A stretch of DNA of 24,419 bases from Bacteroidota bacterium (GTDB taxonomy: Bacteria; Bacteroidota; Bacteroidia; Bacteroidales; WCHB1-69): contig JAEZOU010000022.1 in the NCBI GenBank assembly GCA_023413895.1, positions 1 through 24,419 on the forward strand, given 5' to 3'. The translations under genes were made by a program, and so were the position numbers. Within the stretch, counting starts at the first letter, position 1; each line of letters opens with the position of its first letter. The notes below the pieces were generated by a model. That model had not been told where the DNA came from. It did not search any database and saw nothing but the letters and a program-made list of their open reading frames with translations. Shown here one piece after another: positions 14,352 through 24,047 of this stretch.

Positions 14352-14404
14352 CACCCCTATCATAGATAATAAATTAAATATATAAATAACTAACTTTCAA
14401 TCAA

Positions 14405-17400
14405 ATGAAAAAATTAAATTCAATCTTACTGCTAGCAGTTTTTTTCGTTTTTAGCTGTTTTTGTTCTATTGCGCAGAACAATTACCAAGTAACTCGCAAC
14501 GATTATCAGAAAATTAAGATTTCACTCACTTCATCTGAGCTACAATCTGTAACTGTAAAAACTGATGCTGGATATTTCTCTCACCTTGAGATGGCCGACT
14601 TTCACAACTCAACTCTTGTGGGGCAACCAGAACTTCCCAAAATGGTAAAATTGGTTGAAATTCCTATCTGTGAAAATGTAAATATCAACGTTATTCCAGG
14701 AGAATACACAATCTATTCAGCAGAAGACTTAAATATTACTTACCCCGTAATGCCCGCACAACCTTCATACACAAAGTCTCATGAGGGTCCAGTAACGTTA
14801 GTACAAAACCAAACCACATATTCTACTGACGCTTTCTATGGTGAAGAGTTGGTAACCGTTACAAAACAAGGAATTGCACGTTCTATAAACTTTGCAGAAC
14901 TTACATTTGCTCCTGTTCAATATAATCCTGTAACTCACCAATTCAAAGTTTATGAATCTGCCGAGGTTGAGATTACCTTTGTTAATGCAAATATTACTGA
15001 AACACAAAGACTTAAGCGTTTACATAGCAACTCTATGTTTAGCACAACACAATTGGGCGTTATCAATCCTTCTGAAGAAAGCATTCGCGGTGAATTTGCA
15101 AACTCCCCTATCCGTATGGTGATTGTTGCTCACTCAATGTTTAGAGGTCAACTTGACGAATTTGTAGCATGGAAAAAGAGAAAAGGTTTCTTAGTTGACC
15201 TTGTTTACACCGATGATCCGAACGTTGGAAGCACTACTAACTCAATCAAAAACTACTTAAAAGGCTTATACGACAATGCTACCGAAAGCGCACCCGCACC
15301 CACATTCCTACTTCTTGTTGGCGATGTAGCACAAATTCCTGCTTTTAGTGGAACAACAGATAACCACGTTACTGACTTATACTATGCAAGTTGGACAACA
15401 GGTGACAACATTCCTGATTGCTACTACGGACGTTTTTCAGCAACCAACACTTCTCAACTAACACCTCAAATTGAAAAAACTTTGATGTACGAACAATACA
15501 CAATGGACGACCCTAGCTACTTGGACGATGCCGTTTTAGTAGCTGGAACCGATAGTTATTGGGGACCCATCAATGCAAACGGACAAATCAACTATTTAGC
15601 TGGGAATTATGTCAATACAGCATACGGATTTTCAACAATACATACCCACCTATACAACTGTTCATCACAAGCGGCCACAATCCGCGCAGAAATTGGCGCT
15701 GGCGTAGGTTATGCTAACTACACCGCACACTGCTCACCTTCAGGTTGGGGCGATCCTTCGTTCACCACCTCTCATGTTCCTAATATGAGCAACACTGACA
15801 AGTACGGTTTAATGATTGGAAACTGCTGTCAATCCAACGCTTTTGATGAAAACGCTTGCTTCGGTGAAGCACTTTTGCGTGCAGACAAAAAGGGTGCGGT
15901 AGCTTATATTGGCGCATCTAACAACTCATTATGGAACGAAGACTATTATTGGTCAGTAGGTTACAGAAGTAATCCATCTGCCAATCCTACCTATAATGCC
16001 AATAATTTAGGTGCATACGACCGTCTTTTCCACACACACAACGAAGACCACGACCTCTGGTTAGTAACCAATGGTGGTATTGTAACCGCAGGAAACCTAG
16101 CAGTACAAAGTTCAAACTCTTCTTACAAACTTTATTATTGGGAGATTTATCACATTATGGGCGACCCATCAATTATGCCATATCTTTCAGAGCCATCATC
16201 ATTAACAGCAACTTTCCCAAGTGCAATTACAGTGAGTACAACCAATTTATCAGTACAAACCGAACCATACGCATACGTTGCTCTTACCTTTGAAGGTCAA
16301 CTGATTGGTGCTGCTTTTGCAGATGGAAATGGTGCTGCAAACCTCACCTTCGATCCTTTAACAACTCCAGGAATTTACGAAGTGGCAGTTTGGGCTCAAA
16401 ACCATATTCAATACTTTGGTGAAATAAATGTTATTGTTCCTACTGGAAGTTATGTTATTGCAGAACAAGTTACAACCACTCCTAACACTATTTCCAACAA
16501 CACTCGTATCGGCATTGACTGCGCACTTAAAAATGTTGGCATTGACAATGCTACTGATGTTTACGCGACCATCAGTTCCCAATCTCCTAATGTTACCATT
16601 CTTCAAGATTCAATCTATATTGGCAACATCTCTCAAGGAGCAAGCATACCTTTAAATATGCCATTTATTGCACAAGTTTCCGACAATATCACAGACGGAA
16701 CTACTGCTACTTTAACCATATTTGTTCATTCTAACAATAATGAAGCAACAAAAAATATCCCGCTTACCTTAGCAGCTCCAAAATTAGAATTGGAAGGCTA
16801 CACCATCAGCAATGCTAACGGAAGCAACACGTATGGTGCTGGTGACACCTTAAACATTGCAATCACTCATAAAAACAACGGACATGCCGGCATTGGCGAC
16901 CTTTTCTCCTCATTGGCTTCATTTAATAGTGATGTTAAAGTACAAGAAGCATTGAAATTTATCGGATTTATCAGTGCATCTGGAACCAACACCACCACTT
17001 TCCAAGTTGTTTTAGATAGTGAACTTCCTGAAAACCCAACTTTCGAACTTACACACACACTTTTCAAAGGAAGTTTTGTTTGCGAAAGTCCTATTTTCAT
17101 TGTTCTAGGTTCTGCTATGGAAGATTTTGAAACTGGAGACTTTACAGCATTTGACTGGACAAACAACAACTCACCTTGGATTATCACAACCACCACTCCA
17201 TACGCTGGTAGTTATGCGGCAAAATCGGCCAATAACCTAGCTAACTATGGCACATCAACACTCATGATTTCAATGAATGCTTTAGCAGCTGGCAATATCA
17301 GTTATAAGAGAAAAGTTTCTTCAGAAAGTGGCTACGACTTCTTTAAATTCTATATTGACGGAGTAGAAAAAGAATCTTTAAGTGGAACTGCAGCTTGGAG

Positions 17401-18181
17401 TACTTCATCTTTCCCTGTTGAAGCTGGTGCACATATTTACAAATTTGAATACTCTAAAGATGTCAGCACTGCAAGTGGCAGCGATTGTGCTTGGATTGAC
17501 AACATTACTTTCCCTCCATTTGGCGATGTTACTGAACCTGACATTCCTCAATTAAGAGTTACAGGTCACCTTGTTAATAATGAAAATCCGGAAGATGCAG
17601 GTACTCTTATGTTTAACGAAGAGATAATCTTAACTTTTAATATTGAAAACGATGATGTTGCTGAAGTTTCTAACATTTTTGCCAATCTAACCACAAATGT
17701 ATCATCAAATCCTGATTATAATCAAGCAACAATTACAGGACCTCTTACCATTGCATCTATTGCTACTAATAGTACAACAACCCATACTTTCAGATTAAAA
17801 ATTACTCCTGATAGAACCACACCATTTAGTGATATTGCGTGCAACTTCTCGTTGGCATACGATAGTACCATTATCGTTTATCCATTCACTCTCCAATTTG
17901 AAAATCACGCGGCTCCAGGTGAAGTTGGAATTTGCGATAAAGAAAACACCTTCAACTTCTCTGTTACCCCAAATCCAACTACAGAGCAAATTCAAATCAT
18001 CTCTGAAGAAAATATTGAAACTTACGAAATTACTGATTTGAATGGTAAATTAGTAAGCAATGGTACCCTTAACGATAATCACTCTATCATCAACGTAAAC
18101 CGATTAGCAGCTGGCATTTACATTATCAAAGTGGCTACGACTTCTGGGAAAACAGCAGTTCAAAAAATTGTAAAGCAATAA
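14405..18181 (+). CDS. Secreted gingipain-like cysteine protease (peptidase C25) with T9SS sorting domain
   Basis: A 1258-residue secreted protease. A signal peptide (residues 1-23, ending SIAQ) is followed by a gingipain-type propeptide (about 24-230) and the catalytic domain (about 230-600). His442 lies in NYTAHC and the nucleophile Cys475 in IGNCC, 33 residues apart as for His440 and Cys473 of RgpB. The downstream NACFGEALLRADKKGAVAYI and DYYWSVG segments resemble Rgp more than Kgp. An Ig-like domain (about 600-680), beta-sandwich repeats, a jelly-roll-like domain beginning MEDFETGDFTAFDW (about 900-1040) and a further sandwich follow. Residues about 1180-1258 are a type A T9SS C-terminal signal with SVTPNP, LNGKLVS, GIYIIKV and KIVKQ. 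Cleavage preference (Arg or Lys) is not proven. It would supply peptides outside the cell. Confidence 0.93.
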   Translation: MKKLNSILLLAVFFVFSCFCSIAQNNYQVTRNDYQKIKISLTSSELQSVTVKTDAGYFSHLEMADFHNSTLVGQPELPKMVKLVEIPICENVNINVIPGEYTIYSAEDLNITYPVMPAQPSYTKSHEGPVTLVQNQTTYSTDAFYGEELVTVTKQGIARSINFAELTFAPVQYNPVTHQFKVYESAEVEITFVNANITETQRLKRLHSNSMFSTTQLGVINPSEESIRGEFANSPIRMVIVAHSMFRGQLDEFVAWKKRKGFLVDLVYTDDPNVGSTTNSIKNYLKGLYDNATESAPAPTFLLLVGDVAQIPAFSGTTDNHVTDLYYASWTTGDNIPDCYYGRFSATNTSQLTPQIEKTLMYEQYTMDDPSYLDDAVLVAGTDSYWGPINANGQINYLAGNYVNTAYGFSTIHTHLYNCSSQAATIRAEIGAGVGYANYTAHCSPSGWGDPSFTTSHVPNMSNTDKYGLMIGNCCQSNAFDENACFGEALLRADKKGAVAYIGASNNSLWNEDYYWSVGYRSNPSANPTYNANNLGAYDRLFHTHNEDHDLWLVTNGGIVTAGNLAVQSSNSSYKLYYWEIYHIMGDPSIMPYLSEPSSLTATFPSAITVSTTNLSVQTEPYAYVALTFEGQLIGAAFADGNGAANLTFDPLTTPGIYEVAVWAQNHIQYFGEINVIVPTGSYVIAEQVTTTPNTISNNTRIGIDCALKNVGIDNATDVYATISSQSPNVTILQDSIYIGNISQGASIPLNMPFIAQVSDNITDGTTATLTIFVHSNNNEATKNIPLTLAAPKLELEGYTISNANGSNTYGAGDTLNIAITHKNNGHAGIGDLFSSLASFNSDVKVQEALKFIGFISASGTNTTTFQVVLDSELPENPTFELTHTLFKGSFVCESPIFIVLGSAMEDFETGDFTAFDWTNNNSPWIITTTTPYAGSYAAKSANNLANYGTSTLMISMNALAAGNISYKRKVSSESGYDFFKFYIDGVEKESLSGTAAWSTSSFPVEAGAHIYKFEYSKDVSTASGSDCAWIDNITFPPFGDVTEPDIPQLRVTGHLVNNENPEDAGTLMFNEEIILTFNIENDDVAEVSNIFANLTTNVSSNPDYNQATITGPLTIASIATNSTTTHTFRLKITPDRTTPFSDIACNFSLAYDSTIIVYPFTLQFENHAAPGEVGICDKENTFNFSVTPNPTTEQIQIISEENIETYEITDLNGKLVSNGTLNDNHSIINVNRLAAGIYIIKVATTSGKTAVQKIVKQ

Positions 18182-18184
18182 GTT

Positions 18185-18724
18185 ATGAACACCAACGAAG
18201 AATTTGACATTATCGTACAAAAATGTACCGATATATTCTCCAAGAAAGCTATTGACTACGGAACAGCATGGCGCATTTTACGCACAGCCTCGTTGACAGA
18301 CCAGATTTACATTAAAGCACAACGTATCCGCAGCATTCAGGAGAAAGGTGTGCATAAAATTGATGAAGATGCAACCCCCGAATTTATCGGTATTATCAAC
18401 TATGCAGTAATGGCCCTTATTCAGCTTGAAATTGGGGTTGCCGATACAATGGAAGAACTAACGCCCGCTGAGGAAGCTATCGCTCTATTCGGAAAACATA
18501 TCAACAAAGCCAAAACTTTGATGTTAGATAAAAACCACGATTACGGTGAAGCTTGGCGCAGAATGCGCGTGAGTTCTATTACAGATATTATTCTAATGAA
18601 ACTTCTGAGAATCAAGCAAATTGAAGACAACGATGGAAAAACTATCATCTCCGAAGGCTTAGAAGCTAACTACAACGACATCATCAACTACGCAGTCTTC
18701 GCTTTGATAAAATTAACATTATAA
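18185..18724 (+). CDS. Tandem DUF1599 protein
   Basis: A 179-residue, mostly helical cytoplasmic protein made of two DUF1599 units (also called nucleotide modification associated domain 1). Unit one starts near residue 20 and contains DYGTAWRILRTASLTDQIYI, KAQRI and IINYAVMALIQLE. Unit two starts near residue 115 with DYGEAWRRMRVSSITDIILM, KLLRI and IINYAVFALIKLT. The matched D-Y-G-x-A-W-R and I-I-N-Y-A-V blocks show internal duplication directly. The biochemical role is not established to my knowledge. It begins three bases after the protease stop, and the next gene is a BT_3928-like protein. I recall the same DUF1599/BT_3928 order in Bacteroides, where tpiA follows; tpiA is not here. Confidence 0.85.
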   Translation: MNTNEEFDIIVQKCTDIFSKKAIDYGTAWRILRTASLTDQIYIKAQRIRSIQEKGVHKIDEDATPEFIGIINYAVMALIQLEIGVADTMEELTPAEEAIALFGKHINKAKTLMLDKNHDYGEAWRRMRVSSITDIILMKLLRIKQIEDNDGKTIISEGLEANYNDIINYAVFALIKLTL

Positions 18725-18742
18725 ACCAATAAAAAAAGAAAT

Positions 18743-19945
18743 ATGAAAAGGCAAAAAGAAGAACTTTGGGTTAAGATATTACGTATTGCATTAGCTTGCG
18801 TTTTTATCTTCTCAGGAATTATGAAAGCTATTGACCCCGTTGCCAGCGGCATCAAAATCGATGAATATTTTACCTCATTTGGTATGAGCTTTATGCACCC
18901 AACAGCCATCTATTTTGGGGTTTTACTGAATATCGCTGAATTTACTTTAGGTTTTATGCTACTCTTTAGAATCCGCGTGAAACTTACAGCTCTATTCTAC
19001 CTTCTTTTCATGACCTTCTTCTTTTTGCTTACCTTATGGTTAGCAATTGCAGAAAATCTGGAAATAAAACACGGCTACGACTTTGGTATTGTTAGAGATT
19101 GCGGCTGCTTTGGACAAGCCATTGAGATGAGTAATCTTGAAACATTCCTTAAAAATGTCGTTTTAATGATTCCAACCATCATTATCTTTGCTAAACGTAA
19201 AGTGATTCCAGATATCAGACTAACAATCCTTGGACAATGGATTTTTGCCTTTATCGGAGTTATTATCGTTTGCGTAATTCAATATTTGTGCTACAAAAAT
19301 CTTCCTTGGAAAGATTTTAGTGATTGGACTAAAGGAACCGACGTAACTGACGTCTATATAGAACGTCCTGCTGTTCAAAATATGCTATTCATTTTCAAAA
19401 ATAACACTGACGGAACTACAAAAATGCTATCTGAAGCAGAATTGGCAACAATCTCTGAACAGATTCCCGATTTCTATTCTACTTGGGAATTTGTGGATAG
19501 AAAAGATAGTATTATCGAAGATACTTTTATACCTAAAATTACTGGTTTCAATATGCTAGATACCAATAGTAGCGACCACGCAGCTGAATATATCAACAAC
19601 GAACGCAAAATGGTTTACATTCTCTTTATGCACGATTTAGACGAAACCAACCTGAAAGGAATTCAAAATCAAACTTTGAAAAAACTTATTGAAGATGTTA
19701 CCGCCAATGGAGGAACTTTTGTTGGAATTACAAACTCTTCACAAGAAACTATTGCGAACTTTATCAAAGAAAATGAGATTAATTTCCCGATTTATCAAAA
19801 TCCTATCCACCCCATCAAGGGACCTTTCATGGTGCGCGATGCAGTAAGATCAAATCCTGGACTTATGCTTATTGACAAAGGCGTTGTTATTGACAAGTGG
19901 TCTTGGTACAACTATCCGACACTTCCAAATGCTCAACAAAAATAA
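18743..19945 (+). CDS. BT_3928-like membrane protein (DoxX/MauE-type domain plus thioredoxin-like domain)
   Basis: A 400-residue inner-membrane protein. The N-terminal part (about 10-185) has five or so hydrophobic helices: LRIALACVFIFSGIMKAI, then helices around 52-75, 80-103, 130-152 and 160-185. It carries the MauE-like motif RDCGCFGQ at 118-125, whose cysteines suggest thiol redox chemistry at the periplasmic face. The C-terminal part (about 280-400) resembles a thioredoxin fold (KMVYILFMHDLDETNLKGIQ, GGTFVGITNSS, PGLMLIDKGVVIDKW) but has no CxxC pair. The architecture matches the BT_3928 family of Bacteroidota. It may handle disulfides of exported proteins, which would suit the Cys-rich secreted products nearby; this is inference. 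It starts 18 bases after DUF1599. Confidence 0.85.
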   Translation: MKRQKEELWVKILRIALACVFIFSGIMKAIDPVASGIKIDEYFTSFGMSFMHPTAIYFGVLLNIAEFTLGFMLLFRIRVKLTALFYLLFMTFFFLLTLWLAIAENLEIKHGYDFGIVRDCGCFGQAIEMSNLETFLKNVVLMIPTIIIFAKRKVIPDIRLTILGQWIFAFIGVIIVCVIQYLCYKNLPWKDFSDWTKGTDVTDVYIERPAVQNMLFIFKNNTDGTTKMLSEAELATISEQIPDFYSTWEFVDRKDSIIEDTFIPKITGFNMLDTNSSDHAAEYINNERKMVYILFMHDLDETNLKGIQNQTLKKLIEDVTANGGTFVGITNSSQETIANFIKENEINFPIYQNPIHPIKGPFMVRDAVRSNPGLMLIDKGVVIDKWSWYNYPTLPNAQQK

Positions 19946-19956
19946 ACTCAAAAAAA

Positions 19957-20631
19957 ATGTTAGAATACAATACCGAAAGAAAAAATTTACCTTTCAAAAG
20001 TTACGGCAGAAACGTACAAAAACTTGTAAAATCTCTCATTAAGATAGAAGATAGAGAAAAACGAACTAATGCTGCTAAAGCCGTAGTACGCACAATGGCG
20101 CAATTCTCCCCCATGACCATCGCACCAATAGCAGGTAATCACACAAAAGACGTGGAGGAATATTGGCACAAAATTTGGGATCATCTGTTTATGATTTCTG
20201 GGAATGAACTGGATATTGATTCTCCATTTCCCAAACCCAATTTAGAGGCAAATAACACCCCAACAAAAACCTCGCATAATTATGCCAAAAGCAAAATCAC
20301 TTATAGAACCTACGGTCGAAATTTAGAAAATATCATCAAAACCGTATCAGAATATCCTGAAGAGATTAGAAAGGCAAAAGCTTTTGAATTGGCAAATCAA
20401 CTCAAAAAGTTCTATCTTACTTATAATAGGAATTCTGTTAACGACCCACTCATTATCGCTCAATTACGAGAACTTTCGGAAGGAAAAATCGATCTTCCAG
20501 ACAACACAGAACTTCGTTCTACCAAAGAGATTAATGCCACCAATACCCATTCCTCTTCTTCAACTTCCAACAGCAAAAAAAAGAAGAAAAAAAACAAAAG
20601 CAAAAATAAAAACAGAAATCAGCAGGCATGA
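19957..20631 (+). CDS. DUF4290 family protein
   Basis: A 224-residue cytoplasmic protein. The in-frame ORF is open further upstream inside the preceding gene, but the ATG at 19957 gives the family start MLEYNTERKNLPFKSYGRNV and a normal spacing. The segment QFSPMTIAPIAGNHTKDVEE, the YWHKIWDHLFMIS segment and YRTYGRNLENIIKTV are typical of DUF4290. The two YGRN motifs (about residues 16 and 114) hint at an internal repeat. The C-terminus is a Ser-rich stretch and then a very basic Lys/Asn tail, which could bind nucleic acid or ribosomes. Its function is unknown. The stop overlaps the start of the ABC ATPase by four bases (ATGA), so translation is coupled. In Bacteroides I recall this family beside murA and rimM, which are absent here. 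Confidence 0.85.
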   Translation: MLEYNTERKNLPFKSYGRNVQKLVKSLIKIEDREKRTNAAKAVVRTMAQFSPMTIAPIAGNHTKDVEEYWHKIWDHLFMISGNELDIDSPFPKPNLEANNTPTKTSHNYAKSKITYRTYGRNLENIIKTVSEYPEEIRKAKAFELANQLKKFYLTYNRNSVNDPLIIAQLRELSEGKIDLPDNTELRSTKEINATNTHSSSSTSNSKKKKKKNKSKNKNRNQQA

Positions 20632-21542
20632 AATTAATTGAGGTTCAAAATATTACAAAAAAATATGCAAACCACACTGCATTAAAAAATGTAACCTTTT
20701 CTATCGAAACAGGTACAATCTTTGGCCTCTTAGGTCCTAATGGTGCAGGAAAAACATCTCTCATTCGCATTCTCAATCAAATTTCATATCCTGATGAAGG
20801 ACAGATTCTTTTTAACGGGCATCTTCTATCACCCAAAGATGTTGAATCTGTTGGCTATCTTCCTGAAGAACGAGGACTATATAAAAAGATGAAAGTGGGA
20901 GAAGAAGCTCTTTATCTCGCTCAATTAAAAGGAGTTCCAAAGAGAACAGCTCTCGAAAGACTTCACTACATGTTCCATAAATTTGAAATTGAAAGTTGGT
21001 GGGACAAAAAAGTAGAAGAACTTTCAAAGGGTATGCAACAGAAAGTTCAGTTTATTACAACTATTATTCACAAGCCCTCTTTACTTATTCTTGATGAACC
21101 CTTTAGCGGCTTCGACCCCATCAATACAAACATTATTAAAGAGGAGATTATCAAACTAAAAGAACAAGGAACTACCATTATTCTTTCTACTCATAATATG
21201 ACCTCGGTCGAAGAGATTTGCAACGATATTGTACTGATTAACAAGTCGCAAAAAGTATTGGAAGGCAATGTAGCAGAACTTCGTCAGCAATACAAAACGC
21301 ATCAATTTAATGTTGAAATTGATAGAACCGATATTGAAATTCCTGAGAACTTTGGTTTTAAAATTTTAACGCAAAAAGAGGAGTATAATCACACACATCT
21401 CACCCTTCAACTCTCATCAGAATACAATTCTAATCAACTACTTACACAACTTATGCCATACGGAAATATCACTAATTTCCAAGAAATACTACCATCAATG
21501 AATGAAATTTTCATTCAAGCTGTTAATGAAAATAGAAAATAA
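20628..21542 (+). CDS. ABC transporter ATP-binding protein (NatA-like)
   Basis: A 304-residue ABC ATPase that pairs with the permease starting one base after its stop. Walker A is GPNGAGKT (36-43), the signature is LSKGMQQ (132-138, the variant common in this group), Walker B is LLILDEP (152-158), and the H-loop His is 189. The Q-loop position reads YLPEERGLY, with Glu instead of Gln, which is usual for NatA-like proteins with a DUF4162-type C-terminal region (about 230-304 here). The pair resembles NatAB-type exporters; Na+ extrusion, drug export and other substrates are all possible. Confidence 0.9.
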   Translation: MKLIEVQNITKKYANHTALKNVTFSIETGTIFGLLGPNGAGKTSLIRILNQISYPDEGQILFNGHLLSPKDVESVGYLPEERGLYKKMKVGEEALYLAQLKGVPKRTALERLHYMFHKFEIESWWDKKVEELSKGMQQKVQFITTIIHKPSLLILDEPFSGFDPINTNIIKEEIIKLKEQGTTIILSTHNMTSVEEICNDIVLINKSQKVLEGNVAELRQQYKTHQFNVEIDRTDIEIPENFGFKILTQKEEYNHTHLTLQLSSEYNSNQLLTQLMPYGNITNFQEILPSMNEIFIQAVNENRK

Positions 21543-21543
21543 T

Positions 21544-22875
21544 ATGGGAAAAATAGGTCTTATTATTGCAAGAGAATATCTGACACGAGTAAAAAAGAAA
21601 TCGTTTATCATTCTTACCATACTCGGTCCTATTTTTATGGCTATCTTAACTATCTTACCGGCCATTTTAGCAAACGAAACTCAACGTAAGATGAATGTGA
21701 TGGTTGTTGATGATAACGATTTCTTTATCAATAAGTTCACAGATACAGAAAACACGACCTACTCCTATCGTTCAGGCAATATCGACCAAATTAAGTCGGA
21801 AGCTTTTAACAACAACTACGACGTTGTTTTGCATATTTTGAAAGGGACACAATCACTCAACAGCAACCTTTATTACGAAGAGCCTCCCACTTTAGATTTC
21901 TCTTCAGAAGTGGAAGACCAAATCAACAAACTTCTTTTTGATCAAATTCTAATAGATTCTTTCCGCATACAGCCTGAGCAATTCTCCGTTATTAAAGAAC
22001 TTACACGAGTTTCCATTCGCTCCATTCAAATTGATGAACACGGAAGTGAAAAGGAGAAAAGTGCAGAAATTAGCTCCATTCTAGGAATGATATTTGGATT
22101 TTTGATATACATCTTTATACTTTTATATGCAGGGCAGGTACTTCGTAGTGTTTTAGAAGAAAAATCGAATCGAATTGTAGAAGTTTTAATCTCTACCGTC
22201 AAACCGATGCAACTGATGATGGGAAAAATTATTGGTGTAGCAATGGTCGGGTTAACACAATTTGCCATTTGGGTAGTATTTACCTTTCTTATTATTGCAG
22301 GCTTTGGTCTTGCAGCGCCTGAACTATTTACCGATCCACAAACTATTGAACAAGTTGCCAATATCGACTCTGAAAACATTAATCCTGAAGCAATTGAGCA
22401 ACAATTACTAGAATCTGAAACCATATTCACGCAAATTGACCAATACTTTAACGTATCCTTCAGCACACTCATTTTTTGCTTTCTTTTCTACTTTATCATT
22501 GGCTATCTCATCTATGCAGCGCTGTACGCTGCGGTTGGCTCCGCTGCTGATAACGAAACCGATTCCCAACAATTTACACTTCCGGTAACTGCACCTTTAC
22601 TTCTCACACTTATTATGCTTGTGCCAATGGCTGAGAACCCGAACGGCAGTTTGGCAATCTGGATGTCTATGATTCCGCTCACCTCCCCTATCGCTATGCT
22701 CATTCGCTTACCTAATGGCGTGCCAGCAGAACAACTCATTCTATCAATGGTAATTGCAGTGCTATTCTTTATATTTGCAGCGTGGTTAGCCGCCAGAATT
22801 TACAGAATTGGAATTCTGATGTATGGTAAAAAAATCACCTATCGTGATATGTTAAGATGGATAAAAAGTAAATAA
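21544..22875 (+). CDS. ABC-2 type transporter permease (NatB-like)
   Basis: A 443-residue permease. The ATG at 21544 is one base past the ATPase stop and begins the typical MGKIGLIIAREYLTRVKKKS start. One transmembrane helix (about 22-42, FIILTILGPIFMAILTILPA) precedes a large extracytoplasmic domain (about 45-175), followed by five or more helices from about residue 180 to 430. EEKSNRIVEVLISTVKPMQL and MMGKIIGVAMVGLTQ mark the ABC2_membrane_3/NatB group. An acidic insertion rich in Glu and Gln lies at about 260-300. Its stop overlaps the start of the aminotransferase by one base (TAATG). The substrate is not determinable. Confidence 0.88.
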   Translation: MGKIGLIIAREYLTRVKKKSFIILTILGPIFMAILTILPAILANETQRKMNVMVVDDNDFFINKFTDTENTTYSYRSGNIDQIKSEAFNNNYDVVLHILKGTQSLNSNLYYEEPPTLDFSSEVEDQINKLLFDQILIDSFRIQPEQFSVIKELTRVSIRSIQIDEHGSEKEKSAEISSILGMIFGFLIYIFILLYAGQVLRSVLEEKSNRIVEVLISTVKPMQLMMGKIIGVAMVGLTQFAIWVVFTFLIIAGFGLAAPELFTDPQTIEQVANIDSENINPEAIEQQLLESETIFTQIDQYFNVSFSTLIFCFLFYFIIGYLIYAALYAAVGSAADNETDSQQFTLPVTAPLLLTLIMLVPMAENPNGSLAIWMSMIPLTSPIAMLIRLPNGVPAEQLILSMVIAVLFFIFAAWLAARIYRIGILMYGKKITYRDMLRWIKSK

Positions 22876-24044
22876 TGAAAAAATACAACTTCGACGAAAT
22901 TGTTGACCGAAAAGGTTCAAACTGTATAAAATATGATGGTGCAGCACCAATTTATGGCACCAACGACTTAACGCAAATGTGGATTGCTGATATGGATTTC
23001 CGTACGCCTGAATTTATTTTAGAAGCAATTCAAGAACGCCTAAAACATCCCATACTTGGCTATTTTTACCATTCCGATAACTTCTACAACGCCATAATCC
23101 GATGGATGGAAAGACGACACGGTTGGAAAATTGAGAAAAATTGGATCCATTTTGTGCCAGGAATCGTTACTGGATTAGCTGCAATTGTCCGCGCTTTTTC
23201 CCAAAAAGGAGACAAAATCTTAGTTCATACTCCAGTATATCACCCTTTCTTTCATGTAGTTGAAAACCAAGAAAGAGAATTGGTTAAAGTTGCATTAAAA
23301 ATCGAAGAAAACCAATTTCAATTTGATTATGTAGAGATTGAAAAACAGCTAAAAACGGGCGTTAAGATGATGATAATCTGTAATCCTCACAATCCAGTAG
23401 GAAGATGTTGGAAAAAAGAGGAGTTGCAAAAAGTTGCCGAATTGGCAGCCCAATATAGTTGCCTTCTCATCTCCGATGAGATTCATGCCGACCTGATTAT
23501 GCCTGGCTTTAAACATACACCGATGGCTTCTATTTCTGAAAAAATTGCCCAAAATACTATCACTTGCATGGCGCCTAGCAAAACCTTCAACATTGCAGGA
23601 TTATCATCGTCTGAAATCATCATCTCCAATCCTGAACTGCGTGAAATATTCAAAAAAGAGATCGAAGATAAAGCGCATATTCATTTAGGTAACGTTTTTG
23701 GTGACATTGCTTTGGAGGCAGCCTACACGCACGGAGAGGAGTGGTTAGAACAACTTCTTACCTACTTATCCGATAATCTCCAATACTTGCAACAACGTAT
23801 GCACGAGGAATTTCCTGAAGTAAAACTCTACCAGCATGAAGCTACCTACTTAGTTTGGTTGAACTTTGAGAAAATCGGAATGACGCACAAAGAACTCTGG
23901 AAAAACTTGATTCAGAAGTGCGGAATTGCACTCAACGACGGCATTATCTTCGGACAAGAGGGGGAATATTGTATGCGAATGAACATTGCTTGCCCACGCG
24001 CTACAATCGCAGAAGCCATCGACAAACTCCACAACTTAAGATAG
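22875..24044 (+). CDS. PLP-dependent C-S lyase / aminotransferase (MalY/PatB family)
   Basis: A 389-residue fold-type I PLP enzyme. The N-terminal KYNFDEIVDRKGSNCIKYDG and MWIADMDFRTPEFI are characteristic of the MalY/PatB group, whose members act as cystathionine beta-lyases or cysteine desulfhydrases. Cofactor residues visible are NPHNPVGR, the DEIHADL aspartate, and Schiff-base Lys236 in APSKTFNIAGL. The C-terminal Arg segment YCMRMNIACPR would bind the substrate carboxylate. It starts within the permease stop codon and so belongs to the same transcript. Likely products are homocysteine or sulfide, pyruvate and ammonia. It ends three bases from the end of the convergent ComEA-like gene, with no terminator between them. 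Confidence 0.92.
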   Translation: MKKYNFDEIVDRKGSNCIKYDGAAPIYGTNDLTQMWIADMDFRTPEFILEAIQERLKHPILGYFYHSDNFYNAIIRWMERRHGWKIEKNWIHFVPGIVTGLAAIVRAFSQKGDKILVHTPVYHPFFHVVENQERELVKVALKIEENQFQFDYVEIEKQLKTGVKMMIICNPHNPVGRCWKKEELQKVAELAAQYSCLLISDEIHADLIMPGFKHTPMASISEKIAQNTITCMAPSKTFNIAGLSSSEIIISNPELREIFKKEIEDKAHIHLGNVFGDIALEAAYTHGEEWLEQLLTYLSDNLQYLQQRMHEEFPEVKLYQHEATYLVWLNFEKIGMTHKELWKNLIQKCGIALNDGIIFGQEGEYCMRMNIACPRATIAEAIDKLHNLR

Positions 24045-24047
24045 TTA

